Made by a program: the position numbers and the translations under genes. From CBFFRJ01 sp965644225 (lineage in GTDB: Bacteria; Pseudomonadota; Gammaproteobacteria; Enterobacterales; Enterobacteriaceae), in NCBI RefSeq assembly GCF_965644225.1, contig NZ_CBFFRJ010000007.1, forward strand, positions 1-64,000: a DNA stretch of 64,000 nt. The letters are read 5' to 3'. How positions within the stretch are numbered: the first letter of the stretch is position 1; every line of letters starts with the position of its first letter. Below the pieces are notes generated by a model that was given only the letters and a program-made list of their open reading frames with translations, was not told the DNA's origin and did not search any database. Shown piece by piece: positions 25,342-33,612 of this stretch.

Positions 25342-27333
25342 ATGTTCGGAAAATTGACACTGGATGCGGTGCCGTATCACGAACCTATTATCGTGGTTAC
25401 GATTGCTGCAATTATCATCGGTGGTGCGGCCTTAGTGGCCCTTATCACTTACTTCGGTAAGTGGAGCTACCTGTGGAATGAATGGCTGACTTCGGTCGAC
25501 CACAAAAAACTCGGCATCATGTACTGCATCGTCGGTATCGTCATGTTAATTCGTGGCTTTGCGGATGCGATCATGATGCGTAGCCAGCAGGCGCTTGCTT
25601 CGGCAGGTGAAGCTGGCTTCCTGCCACCACATCACTACGACCAGATCTTTACCGCCCATGGCGTTATCATGATCTTCTTCGTGGCGATGCCGCTGGTTAT
25701 TGGTCTGATGAACGTTGTCGTTCCGCTGCAAATCGGCGCGCGCGACGTAGCGTTCCCGTTCCTGAACAACCTGAGCTTCTGGTTTACGGTTGTCGGCGTT
25801 ATCCTGGTGAACCTGTCCCTGGGCGTGGGTGAATTCGCGCAGACCGGTTGGCTGGCCTATCCGCCGCTTTCGGGAATTGAGTACAGTCCGGGCGTGGGCG
25901 TCGATTACTGGATTTGGGCGATTCAGCTCTCCGGTATCGGTACAACCCTGACCGGTATTAACTTCTTTGTGACTATTATCAAGATGCGTGCCCCTGGCAT
26001 GACGATGTTCAAGATGCCGGTATTTACCTGGGCATCTCTGTGCGCCAACATCCTGATTATCGCTTCGTTCCCAATTCTGACCGTCACCGTCGCGCTGCTG
26101 ACCCTGGATCGCTATCTGGGCACCCATTTCTTTACCAACGATATGGGCGGCAACATGATGATGTACATCAACCTGATTTGGGCCTGGGGTCACCCGGAAG
26201 TGTACATTCTGGTTCTGCCGGTCTTCGGGGTGTTCTCCGAAATCGCCGCCACCTTCTCGCGTAAGCGCCTGTTTGGTTACACCTCGCTGGTGTGGGCAAC
26301 CGTGTGTATTACCGTCCTGTCGTTTATCGTTTGGCTGCACCACTTCTTCACCATGGGTGCGGGCGCGAACGTAAACGCCTTCTTCGGTATCACCACCATG
26401 ATTATCGCCATCCCGACCGGGGTGAAGATCTTCAACTGGTTGTTCACCATGTACCAGGGCCGTATCGTGTTCCACTCTGCGATGCTGTGGACCATCGGCT
26501 TTATCGTCACCTTCTCCGTCGGCGGTATGACCGGCGTGCTGTTGGCGGTGCCGGGTGCGGACTTCGTGCTGCATAACAGCCTGTTCCTGATTGCCCACTT
26601 CCATAACGTTATTATCGGCGGTGTGGTCTTCGGTATCTTCGCGGGCATTACCTACTGGTGGCCAAAAGCCTTCGGCTTCACGCTGAATGAGACCTGGGGC
26701 AAACGCGCGTTCTGGCTGTGGATAGTCGGCTTCTTCGTGGCATTTATGCCGCTGTACGTGCTGGGCTTTATGGGTATGACCCGTCGCCTGAGCCAGCAGA
26801 TTGACCCGCAGTTCCACACCATGCTGGTTATTGCAGCAGGCGGTGCGGTGCTGATTGCCTGCGGTATCGCCTGTCAGCTGATTCAGTTCTACGTTTCGAT
26901 TCGCGACCGCGAGCAGAACCGTGACCTGACCGGTGACCCATGGGGTGGCCGTACGCTGGAGTGGGCAACCTCTTCTCCTCCGCCGTTCTATAACTTTGCC
27001 ATTGTACCGCAGATCCATGAGCGTGACGCATTCTGGGAAATGAAAGAGAAAGGTGAAGCGTACAAGCAGCCTGAGCACTATGAAGAGATTCATATGCCGA
27101 AAAACAGCGGTGCCGGTATCGTAATTTGTGCCTTCGCAACGGTGTTTGGCTTCGCCATGATCTGGCATATCTGGTGGCTGGCTATCGCAGGCTTTGCGGG
27201 CATGATCATCAGCTGGATTGTGAAGAGCTTTGACGAGGACGTGGATTACTACGTACCGGTTGCAGACGTTGAAAAAGTGGAAAATCAGCATTTCGATGAG
27301 ATTTCTAAAGCGGGGCTGAAAAATGGCAACTGA
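25342..27333 (+). CDS. cyoB: Cytochrome bo3 ubiquinol oxidase subunit I
   Basis: 663 residues and 15 membrane helices. It carries low-spin heme b, heme o3 and CuB. Conserved ligands are in FTAHGVIM (heme b), WAWGHPEVYILVLP (CuB His and the cross-linked Tyr) and VWLHHFFTMG (two CuB His). FLIAHFHNVIIGG holds the heme ligands near residue 420. It catalyses quinol oxidation and proton pumping. It overlaps cyoC by 11 bp. Confidence 0.98.
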   Translation: MFGKLTLDAVPYHEPIIVVTIAAIIIGGAALVALITYFGKWSYLWNEWLTSVDHKKLGIMYCIVGIVMLIRGFADAIMMRSQQALASAGEAGFLPPHHYDQIFTAHGVIMIFFVAMPLVIGLMNVVVPLQIGARDVAFPFLNNLSFWFTVVGVILVNLSLGVGEFAQTGWLAYPPLSGIEYSPGVGVDYWIWAIQLSGIGTTLTGINFFVTIIKMRAPGMTMFKMPVFTWASLCANILIIASFPILTVTVALLTLDRYLGTHFFTNDMGGNMMMYINLIWAWGHPEVYILVLPVFGVFSEIAATFSRKRLFGYTSLVWATVCITVLSFIVWLHHFFTMGAGANVNAFFGITTMIIAIPTGVKIFNWLFTMYQGRIVFHSAMLWTIGFIVTFSVGGMTGVLLAVPGADFVLHNSLFLIAHFHNVIIGGVVFGIFAGITYWWPKAFGFTLNETWGKRAFWLWIVGFFVAFMPLYVLGFMGMTRRLSQQIDPQFHTMLVIAAGGAVLIACGIACQLIQFYVSIRDREQNRDLTGDPWGGRTLEWATSSPPPFYNFAIVPQIHERDAFWEMKEKGEAYKQPEHYEEIHMPKNSGAGIVICAFATVFGFAMIWHIWWLAIAGFAGMIISWIVKSFDEDVDYYVPVADVEKVENQHFDEISKAGLKNGN

Positions 27334-27940
27334 TACTTTGGCGCACTCTAACGCCCATGCGCACGACGCGCATGCGCATCACGATACAGGACCGATGAAA
27401 GTCTTCGGTTTCTGGATCTACCTGATGAGCGACTGCATTCTGTTCTGTTGCTTGTTCGCCACCTATGCCGTTCTGGTGAACGGCACCGCGGGCGGCCCGA
27501 CCGGTAAAGACATTTTCGAACTGCCGTTCGTCATGGTCGAAACCGCACTGCTGTTGTTCAGCTCCATCACCTATGGCATGGCGGCTATCGCCATGTACAA
27601 AAACAACAAAAGCCAGGTGGTTTCCTGGCTGGCGTTGACCTGGTTGTTTGGTGCGGGCTTTATCGGGATGGAAATCTATGAATTCCACCACCTGATTGTT
27701 AACGGTATGGGTCCGGATCGTAGCGGCTTCCTGTCAGCGTTCTTCGCGCTGGTTGGCACCCACGGTCTGCACGTCACCTCCGGTCTTATCTGGATGGCGG
27801 TACTGATGTTCCAGGTCTACCGTCGCGGTCTGACCAACACCAACCGTACCCGTATCATGTGCCTGAGCCTGTTCTGGCACTTCCTTGACGTGGTGTGGAT
27901 CTGCGTGTTCTCGGTTGTCTATCTTATGGGGGCGATGTAA
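27323..27940 (+). CDS. cyoC: Cytochrome bo3 ubiquinol oxidase subunit III
   Basis: 205-residue, five-helix heme-copper oxidase subunit III. It has a His-rich N-terminus (about residues 8-20) and the conserved FELPFVMVETALLL and LVGTHGLHV segments. The start overlaps cyoB; the stop overlaps the ATG of cyoD (TAATG). Confidence 0.97.
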   Translation: MATDTLAHSNAHAHDAHAHHDTGPMKVFGFWIYLMSDCILFCCLFATYAVLVNGTAGGPTGKDIFELPFVMVETALLLFSSITYGMAAIAMYKNNKSQVVSWLALTWLFGAGFIGMEIYEFHHLIVNGMGPDRSGFLSAFFALVGTHGLHVTSGLIWMAVLMFQVYRRGLTNTNRTRIMCLSLFWHFLDVVWICVFSVVYLMGAM

Positions 27941-28266
27941 TGAGTCATTCTAACGATCATGGCGCTTCCCACGGCAGCGTAAAAACCTATATGACAGGTT
28001 TCATCCTGTCGATCATCCTGACGGTTATTCCGTTCTGGATGGTGATGAACGGGACAGCGTCTCACGGTGTCATTCTGGGTACTATCCTGGTGACGGCGGT
28101 TATTCAGATTCTGGTGCATCTGTCTTGCTTCCTGCACATGAATACCAAGTCTGACGAAGGGTGGAACATGACGGCCTTTGTCTTTACCGTGATTATCATC
28201 GCTATCCTGGTAGTGGGCTCCATCTGGATTATGTGGAACCTGAACTACAACATGATGGTTCACTAA
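27940..28266 (+). CDS. cyoD: Cytochrome bo3 ubiquinol oxidase subunit IV
   Basis: 108-residue, three-helix subunit that helps assembly of the CuB site. The start is the ATG at 27940, coupled to the cyoC stop. The longer frame lies inside cyoC. Motif QILVHLSCFLHM is typical. Confidence 0.96.
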   Translation: MSHSNDHGASHGSVKTYMTGFILSIILTVIPFWMVMNGTASHGVILGTILVTAVIQILVHLSCFLHMNTKSDEGWNMTAFVFTVIIIAILVVGSIWIMWNLNYNMMVH

Positions 28267-28277
28267 GAGCGGCGAGT

Positions 28278-29165
28278 ATGTTTAAGCAATACCTGCAAGT
28301 AACGAAGCCTGGCATTATTTTTGGCAACCTGATCTCGGTGATCGGTGGATTCCTGCTGGCCTCCAAAGGCCATATTGATTACCCACTGTTCGCCTGTACG
28401 CTGCTTGGCGTATCGCTGGTTGTCGCCTCTGGTTGTGTATTTAACAACTATATTGACCGGGACATCGATAAAAAGATGGAACGGACGAAAAACCGCGTGC
28501 TGGTTCGGGGGTTGATCTCGCCAAAAGTCTCGCTGGTATACGCGGCCTTGTTGGGTATTGCTGGCTTTATGCTGTTGTGGTTTGGTGCCAATCCGCTGGC
28601 CTGCTGGTTAGGGGTGATGGGCTTCGTGGTCTATGTGGGCGTCTATAGCCTGTATATGAAACGCCACTCGGTCTACGGTACGCTGATTGGTTCGCTCTCT
28701 GGCGCAGCGCCTCCGGTGATCGGCTATTGTGCCGTCACCGGTAACTTCGACAGCGGCGCAGCCATTCTGCTGGCTATCTTTAGCCTGTGGCAGATGCCGC
28801 ACTCCTATGCCATCGCTATTTTCCGCTTTAAAGATTATCAGGCGGCAAATATTCCGGTTCTGCCGGTGGTCAAGGGCATTTCGGTTGCCAAAAACCATAT
28901 CACGCTGTACATCATCGCCTTTGCCGTAGCGACGCTGATGCTCTCTTTAGGCGGCTACGCCGGGTACAAGTATCTGGTGGTGGCCGCGGCAGTGAGCGTA
29001 TGGTGGCTGGGTATGGCTCTGCGCGGTTACAAAGTAGAAGATGACAAAGTCTGGGCACGTAAACTGTTCGGCTTTTCCATCATCGCTATTACCGCGCTGA
29101 GCGTAATGATGTCAGTGGATTTTATGGTTCCTGACTCGCATAGCCTGTTGACCTACGTCTGGTAA
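28278..29165 (+). CDS. cyoE: Protoheme IX farnesyltransferase (heme O synthase)
   Basis: UbiA-type prenyltransferase, 295 residues, that farnesylates protoheme to heme O for CyoB. The prenyl-diphosphate site is NNYIDRDIDKKMERTKNR (Asp-rich, about residue 55-72). The start at 28278 follows GGCGAG. The longer frame starts inside cyoD. Last gene of the operon, followed by a strong terminator. Confidence 0.97.
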   Translation: MFKQYLQVTKPGIIFGNLISVIGGFLLASKGHIDYPLFACTLLGVSLVVASGCVFNNYIDRDIDKKMERTKNRVLVRGLISPKVSLVYAALLGIAGFMLLWFGANPLACWLGVMGFVVYVGVYSLYMKRHSVYGTLIGSLSGAAPPVIGYCAVTGNFDSGAAILLAIFSLWQMPHSYAIAIFRFKDYQAANIPVLPVVKGISVAKNHITLYIIAFAVATLMLSLGGYAGYKYLVVAAAVSVWWLGMALRGYKVEDDKVWARKLFGFSIIAITALSVMMSVDFMVPDSHSLLTYVW

Positions 29166-29180
29166 TGCACCTGCCGTGAT

Positions 29181-29208
29181 AAACCGGGTTCCTGAACCCG
29201 GTTTTTTT
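29181..29208 (+). terminator. Rho-independent terminator of cyoABCDE
   Basis: Perfect 10-bp stem AAACCGGGTT / AACCCGGTTT with a 4-nt loop and seven T. It separates the cyo operon from the accessory cassette that follows. Confidence 0.92.
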
Positions 29209-29595
29209 ATGCCCTTTTTCTGCCCTCTTCTTTCCTGCCATTCACTGCCTGTTATCACTTTTTCTTATTGATGTTTTTCCTCCGCCATCCGTCAAGTTTG
29301 CGCTACATCACACTTTGCAGCAAAACCCGCTGACCAGCACGCACCGCTAAAATAGCTTTTAGATATAAAAGCTAATTCGAGTTAGCTTTTGTTGTAAAAA
29401 AAAGGTTACCTTAGATTATGACACCGGAGATGTGTTTCAGAAGCGATGAGCAGACCAGCCAGGCTAAGGCAGGCTGTCCGTCGTCAAAAGGGAATTTTAA
29501 GTTAAAACAAAGAAATAAAAATAAGCAGCCCCTTATGGCGCGCTGCAAAACACAACAACATCGTAAAGACAACCAGGCATTACGCGAGGATCCTT
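29209..29595. promoter_or_regulatory. Control region of the fucosidase cassette
   Basis: 387 bp without a supported gene. It holds a CRP-like half site (TACATCACA, 29302-29312 within a 22-bp window 29294-29315 that matches the CRP consensus at 16 positions). The inverted repeats 29353-29390 follow, then a possible promoter with TTGTAA near 29392 and a TAGATT or TTATGA -10 near 29415. The 128-codon frame starting at 29418 runs across the transporter start in another frame and is not called. Confidence 0.45.
29353..29390. promoter_or_regulatory. Palindromic operator candidate of the LacI-family regulator
   Basis: Three alternating half sites are present: TAGCTTTT, then AAAAGCTA after 6 bp, then TTAGCTTTT. 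The right pair (29367-29390) forms AAAAGCTAA-TTCGAG-TTAGCTTTT. Its 16-bp core GCTAATTCGAGTTAGC matches the Cra operator GCTGAAWCGWTTCAGC at 12 positions, including the central CG typical of LacI-family sites. The regulator encoded in this cassette is Cra-like. Confidence 0.6.
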
Positions 29596-31053
29596 ATGTC
29601 TGTAGCATCAGAACCAATACAGAAACCCGTTATGAAGCAGTTAGGCCTGCCCACCTCCTTCCTGTTACTCGGCATATCATTAGTCTTTATTATATTGGGC
29701 TACACCCTGTTAGAGATAAAACTGGAAGCGCTGCTGTGCATTACCGCAGTGGCTATCTCTTTTGTCGCTATCTGGCTGGGCCACAGTTTTCAGGACATTA
29801 TTGATGAGATCGTGCAGAAATTTGCTCAGGCGCTGCCTTCACTGATGATCGTCATGTGCGTTGGCGGGGTGATCGGCGTCTGGATGAGCTCTGGCACCAT
29901 TCCGTATCTGATTACCATCGGACTGAAAATCATCAATCCGCAATACATCGTGGTTATCGCCTTTATTGTCACCAGTATTGTCGCGACCTGCACCGGTACG
30001 TCGTGGGGCTCTGCGGGCACCATTGGGGTGGCGCTGATGGGTGTCGCCCATGGCCTGGATGCCAATCTTGCCGCGGTGGCCGGCGCAATCGTTGGCGGAG
30101 CCTATTTTGGCGACAAAATCTCGCCGCTTAGCGGATCGTCAAACTTTGCCGCCATCGTCAATAATCTCGATCTCTACGAGCACATCAAGCATCTGTCGAA
30201 GACCACGATCCCGGCTTATCTTATCTCGGTGGTTATCTACTTTATTATCGGCATGAATAACAGCACGACGGCAGGCAATATCGATTCTGCTCAGCAAACC
30301 GTCGACCAGATCCACCAGCTTTATCACACTCACTGGATCCTCGCTGTACCGATCTTTATTGTGCTTGCGGGCGCACTGATGAAAAAACCGGTCATTCCGG
30401 TGCTGCTGTTCGCCACCGCCATCTCGATTGCGATTTCGTACTTCACTCAGGGAATTGGCATTATTGAAAACCTCAACGTGTGGGTCTCCGGATTTAGCGT
30501 GAGTGTGCTGCCGGGCCAGCCGCAGGACGTACCGGAAACCATTCGTAGCCTGCTGGAGCGCGGCGGCGTGGCATCAATGATGCCGCTTATCCTGGTTATC
30601 CTGTGCGCCTTTTCCTTTGCCGGCCCGCTCTCTCTGACCCAGGCGCTGGATACCATCATCAACTACTTTACGCGGATCGTGAAAAGCGCCGCCGGGCTTA
30701 TCTTCTCAACCATTGCCGCCTGTGTGGCGCTGATCGCCGCCACCGGTAATAACAATATTGCCTGCCTGCTGCCGTCGGAGCTATTCCGTAAGGCATTTGA
30801 AAACAATGGTCTGCACCGTAAGAATATCTCCCGTACCGTGGAAGACTCCGCAACGGTTATCGAGCCATTGATTCCATGGACCGCGGCCGGGGTATTTATG
30901 GCGGCGACCCTTGGCGTACCGACGCTGGATTATGCCCTGTGGGCGGTACAATGCTATGCAGGCCTTATTATTGCCGGATTCTATGCCGTCACCGGATTGT
31001 GTATTGCTAAAACGGACGATCATCAAAACAAGGGGGAATTGATCAATGACTAA
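29596..31053 (+). CDS. NhaC-family transporter, probable fucoside or fucosylated-substrate importer
   Basis: 485 residues with about 11-12 membrane helices, PF03553 NhaC type. The family signature is present but changed: GGAYFGDKISPLSGSSNFAAIV at about 168-187. NhaC antiporters usually read SPLSDTTNLA; here Gly180 replaces the Asp. Relatives include Na+/H+ antiporters and organic-acid antiporters such as MleN. The stop overlaps the start of a cytoplasmic alpha-L-fucosidase by 8 bp, so the substrate is probably an alpha-fucoside taken up with Na+ or H+. That role is inferred from position only. GAGGATCC ribosome site before the ATG. Confidence 0.75.
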   Translation: MSVASEPIQKPVMKQLGLPTSFLLLGISLVFIILGYTLLEIKLEALLCITAVAISFVAIWLGHSFQDIIDEIVQKFAQALPSLMIVMCVGGVIGVWMSSGTIPYLITIGLKIINPQYIVVIAFIVTSIVATCTGTSWGSAGTIGVALMGVAHGLDANLAAVAGAIVGGAYFGDKISPLSGSSNFAAIVNNLDLYEHIKHLSKTTIPAYLISVVIYFIIGMNNSTTAGNIDSAQQTVDQIHQLYHTHWILAVPIFIVLAGALMKKPVIPVLLFATAISIAISYFTQGIGIIENLNVWVSGFSVSVLPGQPQDVPETIRSLLERGGVASMMPLILVILCAFSFAGPLSLTQALDTIINYFTRIVKSAAGLIFSTIAACVALIAATGNNNIACLLPSELFRKAFENNGLHRKNISRTVEDSATVIEPLIPWTAAGVFMAATLGVPTLDYALWAVQCYAGLIIAGFYAVTGLCIAKTDDHQNKGELIND

Positions 31054-32410
31054 TAAGACCTATACGCCTGACTGGGCCAGCCTCGACAGCCGCGAAACAC
31101 CTGAGTGGTACAACGATGCGAAATTCGGCATCTTCATCCACTGGGGCGTATTCTCAGTACCGGCATGGCGCAAAATTGATAACTCCCTGTTTGGCTCCTA
31201 CGCCGAGTGGTATTACGCCAGCGTCTACGGTAACTACCGCAATAATGACGATGATTTCCATGAAAAACATTACGGGAAGGATTTCCTCTACCGTGATTTT
31301 GCCCCGCAGTTTAAGGCTGAGCTTTTTCAGCCTGAAGCCTGGGCTGAGTTGTTCAAAGCCTCTGGCGCAAAGTATGTGGTGCTCACCACCAAGCATCACG
31401 ATGGCTTCTGCCTGTGGCCGACCCAAAACCCGCATAAGCAGGGCTGGAACAGCGGCGATGTAGGTCCAAAGCGCGATCTGCTGGGGGATATTACCGGTGC
31501 GGTACGCGACAGCGGGCTGAAAATGGGCATCTATTATTCGATCATTGAATGGGAGACCAACTGGAGCCATCGCCCGGAAGGGGGTTACTTTGTTCCCCAG
31601 CGCGACCGGGAAAAATTCGGCATTCCGGAGCAAAACTACGCGGACGAAATTCTTATCCCGCAACTGAAAGAGCTGGTACAAAACTATCAGCCCTGCCTGA
31701 TCTTCTCTGACGGCGGTGAATGGGATCTTAGCGAAGAGTACAGCCAGACCAAACCCTTCCTTTCCTGGCTGTATAACGAAGCGCCTAACAAAGACGAAGT
31801 GGTGGTCAATGACCGCTTCTTTAAAGGTATGCCTGGTGAACACGGTGATTACTACAGCACCGAGTACAACGATAAAGAGGGCTTCGGCGTCCATCATCCG
31901 TGGGAAGAGAGCCGTGGCATTGGCAAATCCTACGGCTTTAACCGTGCGGAACAACTGGAAGATTACTGCACGTCGCAGGAATTGATTAATCAGTTGATCG
32001 GTATCGTCTCCAAAGGCGGCAACTTCCTGTTAAATGTCGGGCCAACCGCTGACGGACGAATCCCCACTCTGCAACAGGAAAGGCTGCGCGATATTGGGCG
32101 CTGGATGGCGGTCAATGGCGATGCCATTTACGGCAGTGATGTCTGTAGTCGTATCAAAAGCGACGACGCGCATTGCGCATTAACCAGTAAAGGCGACAGC
32201 GATTATCTGTTGACGACCCGGTGGCCAACAGAAGCACTGCGCTTGCAACTGGTGGCAGGTGAAACGCCGCGTACCTGTACCCTGCTCTGTCAGGGCGAAG
32301 ATATTGAGGTGCCTTTTGATATTGTCGAGGGCGCTCTCATTTTACATCCGCTGCCCTGGCAGTTCGATCGTGGCCTGGAGTACGCTTATACCTTCAGGCT
32401 AAGTCGATAA
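31046..32410 (+). CDS. GH29 alpha-L-fucosidase, cytoplasmic
   Basis: 454 residues. N-terminal catalytic TIM barrel of glycoside hydrolase family 29: FGIFIHWGVFSVP (27-39), VVLTTKHHDGFCLW (111-124), and the nucleophile Asp222 in LIFSDGGEW. A C-terminal beta-domain follows (about 365-454). There is no signal peptide, so it should act on an imported substrate, releasing L-fucose. ATGACTAA overlaps the transporter stop, with AAGGGGG just upstream: the two are translationally coupled. No L-fucose catabolic genes are nearby; they would have to be elsewhere. Confidence 0.88.
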   Translation: MTNKTYTPDWASLDSRETPEWYNDAKFGIFIHWGVFSVPAWRKIDNSLFGSYAEWYYASVYGNYRNNDDDFHEKHYGKDFLYRDFAPQFKAELFQPEAWAELFKASGAKYVVLTTKHHDGFCLWPTQNPHKQGWNSGDVGPKRDLLGDITGAVRDSGLKMGIYYSIIEWETNWSHRPEGGYFVPQRDREKFGIPEQNYADEILIPQLKELVQNYQPCLIFSDGGEWDLSEEYSQTKPFLSWLYNEAPNKDEVVVNDRFFKGMPGEHGDYYSTEYNDKEGFGVHHPWEESRGIGKSYGFNRAEQLEDYCTSQELINQLIGIVSKGGNFLLNVGPTADGRIPTLQQERLRDIGRWMAVNGDAIYGSDVCSRIKSDDAHCALTSKGDSDYLLTTRWPTEALRLQLVAGETPRTCTLLCQGEDIEVPFDIVEGALILHPLPWQFDRGLEYAYTFRLSR

Positions 32411-32465
32411 AGCAGAGGGTTTTCGTCGACAATGTTCTTTTTGGGTTGCAGATGAGGTGCCGGAG

Positions 32466-33470
32466 ATGGCAAAAACCGTTGAACAGATAGCCAGAGATCT
32501 GAACTTATCCGTCACCACGGTGCGCCTGGTGCTCGGGGGTAAGGCAGAGCAGTATCGCATCAGCGTGAAAACGCAGACGCGCATCAACGAGCATGTTGAG
32601 CGTTATGGCTATACGTTAAACCACTCGGCACGCAGTCTGAAACTCAACAAAACGGATACGCTGGGGCTGATTGTGCCCAACATCTCGAACGTCTTCTTCG
32701 CCACCCTCGCTGAAAAGCTGGAGCTGCGCTGCCGTCGCTCCGGCTATCAGCTGGCGATCAGCTGTTCTTACGACGATGTGGACTACGAAAATCAGTTGGT
32801 CCACGCGTTGATGGCAAGAAATGTCGACGGCATTTTTGTTGCCCCCTCCACCCTGGAAAATCAGCAGCACCATCTGCGGCAGGTTAAAAAGCCGCTGGTG
32901 CTGCTCGATCGCGATTTTCGTTTTACCGATAACGCCCTGGTGGAAAGTAATAACACCAAAGGGGGGGAAATCCTCACCCGCCATATGCTGGAAGCCGGGA
33001 AAACGCCGCTATGGTTTCTGGTCGGGGATACGGCCCTTCCCAGTATTAACGACCGCCTGCAGGGTTACCTCTCTGCCTTGCAGCAGCAGGGCATTTCCCA
33101 CAAGGAGTGGGTCTGCGAAGGCCCGGACAATACCCCTGAAGAAGGCCACCATTTGATGGCAAAGCTTATTGAAACCCACGGCCTGCCGCAGGCATTTATT
33201 GCCTCGTCGTTACCGGTGCTTGAAGGGGCGATCCGCGCGATCAGGGACAAGCAGGGAACCGTACCGGTGGATATCAATATTGGCACCTTTGACGAACACC
33301 CGATGCTGGGCTTTCTCTCCAACAACGTCTGGTCAATGCAGCAGGATGAAGATACCTGGGCCGAAAATGCGTTCAGGGTGATGCAATCTGCGATTGAAGG
33401 CAAACCGGTAAAAGAGACCATCCGTGTCAGAATGCGGCTGGTGAAACGCACCCGTCAGTCAGCACAATAG
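32466..33470 (+). CDS. LacI-family regulator, Cra-like, of the fucosidase cassette
   Basis: 334 residues. The N-terminal HTH and hinge (TVEQIARDLNLSVTTVRLVLGGKAEQYRIS) have the long recognition-helix loop of Cra/FruR (ASYVINGKAKQYRVS). A periplasmic-binding-protein-like sensor domain follows (from TLGLIVPNISNVFF). The start is the ATG at 32466, 8 bp after GAGG. A GTG three codons earlier is possible. It lies 55 bp after the fucosidase in the same direction. It probably represses the cassette at the palindrome 29367-29390, with a sugar or sugar phosphate as inducer (inferred). Confidence 0.85.
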   Translation: MAKTVEQIARDLNLSVTTVRLVLGGKAEQYRISVKTQTRINEHVERYGYTLNHSARSLKLNKTDTLGLIVPNISNVFFATLAEKLELRCRRSGYQLAISCSYDDVDYENQLVHALMARNVDGIFVAPSTLENQQHHLRQVKKPLVLLDRDFRFTDNALVESNNTKGGEILTRHMLEAGKTPLWFLVGDTALPSINDRLQGYLSALQQQGISHKEWVCEGPDNTPEEGHHLMAKLIETHGLPQAFIASSLPVLEGAIRAIRDKQGTVPVDINIGTFDEHPMLGFLSNNVWSMQQDEDTWAENAFRVMQSAIEGKPVKETIRVRMRLVKRTRQSAQ

Positions 33471-33542
33471 GGCAGTATATCGGGGAGTCATCGCACTCCT
33501 CGTTTTCCCTGGTCATATTGTTTACAGCCTCGTAATAACTGT

Positions 33543-33585
33543 TAAACAAACATCTGTTTACCCCGCTTACCGCCCCGCCTACACT
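33543..33585 (+). promoter_or_regulatory. yajR promoter with an overlapping inverted repeat
   Basis: TTTACC (33557-33562), a 17-bp spacer and TACACT (33580-33585) form a sigma70-type promoter. TAAACA-AACATC-TGTTTA (33543-33560) is a perfect 6-bp inverted repeat covering the -35, so a repressor may act here. Confidence 0.5.
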
Positions 33586-33612
33586 ATGGCCTGCTTTCGA
33601 ATTGAGGTGGTA

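Noticed and set aside
25546..27291. 581-codon frame antisense to cyoB
   Set aside because: Shadow of a strongly biased membrane-protein gene; very rich in His, Asn, Gln and Arg, no recognisable domain, no ribosome site.
29418..29804. 128-codon frame at the start of the fucosidase cassette
   Set aside because: Overlaps the transporter in another frame, no domain recognised; its first part is the leader region.
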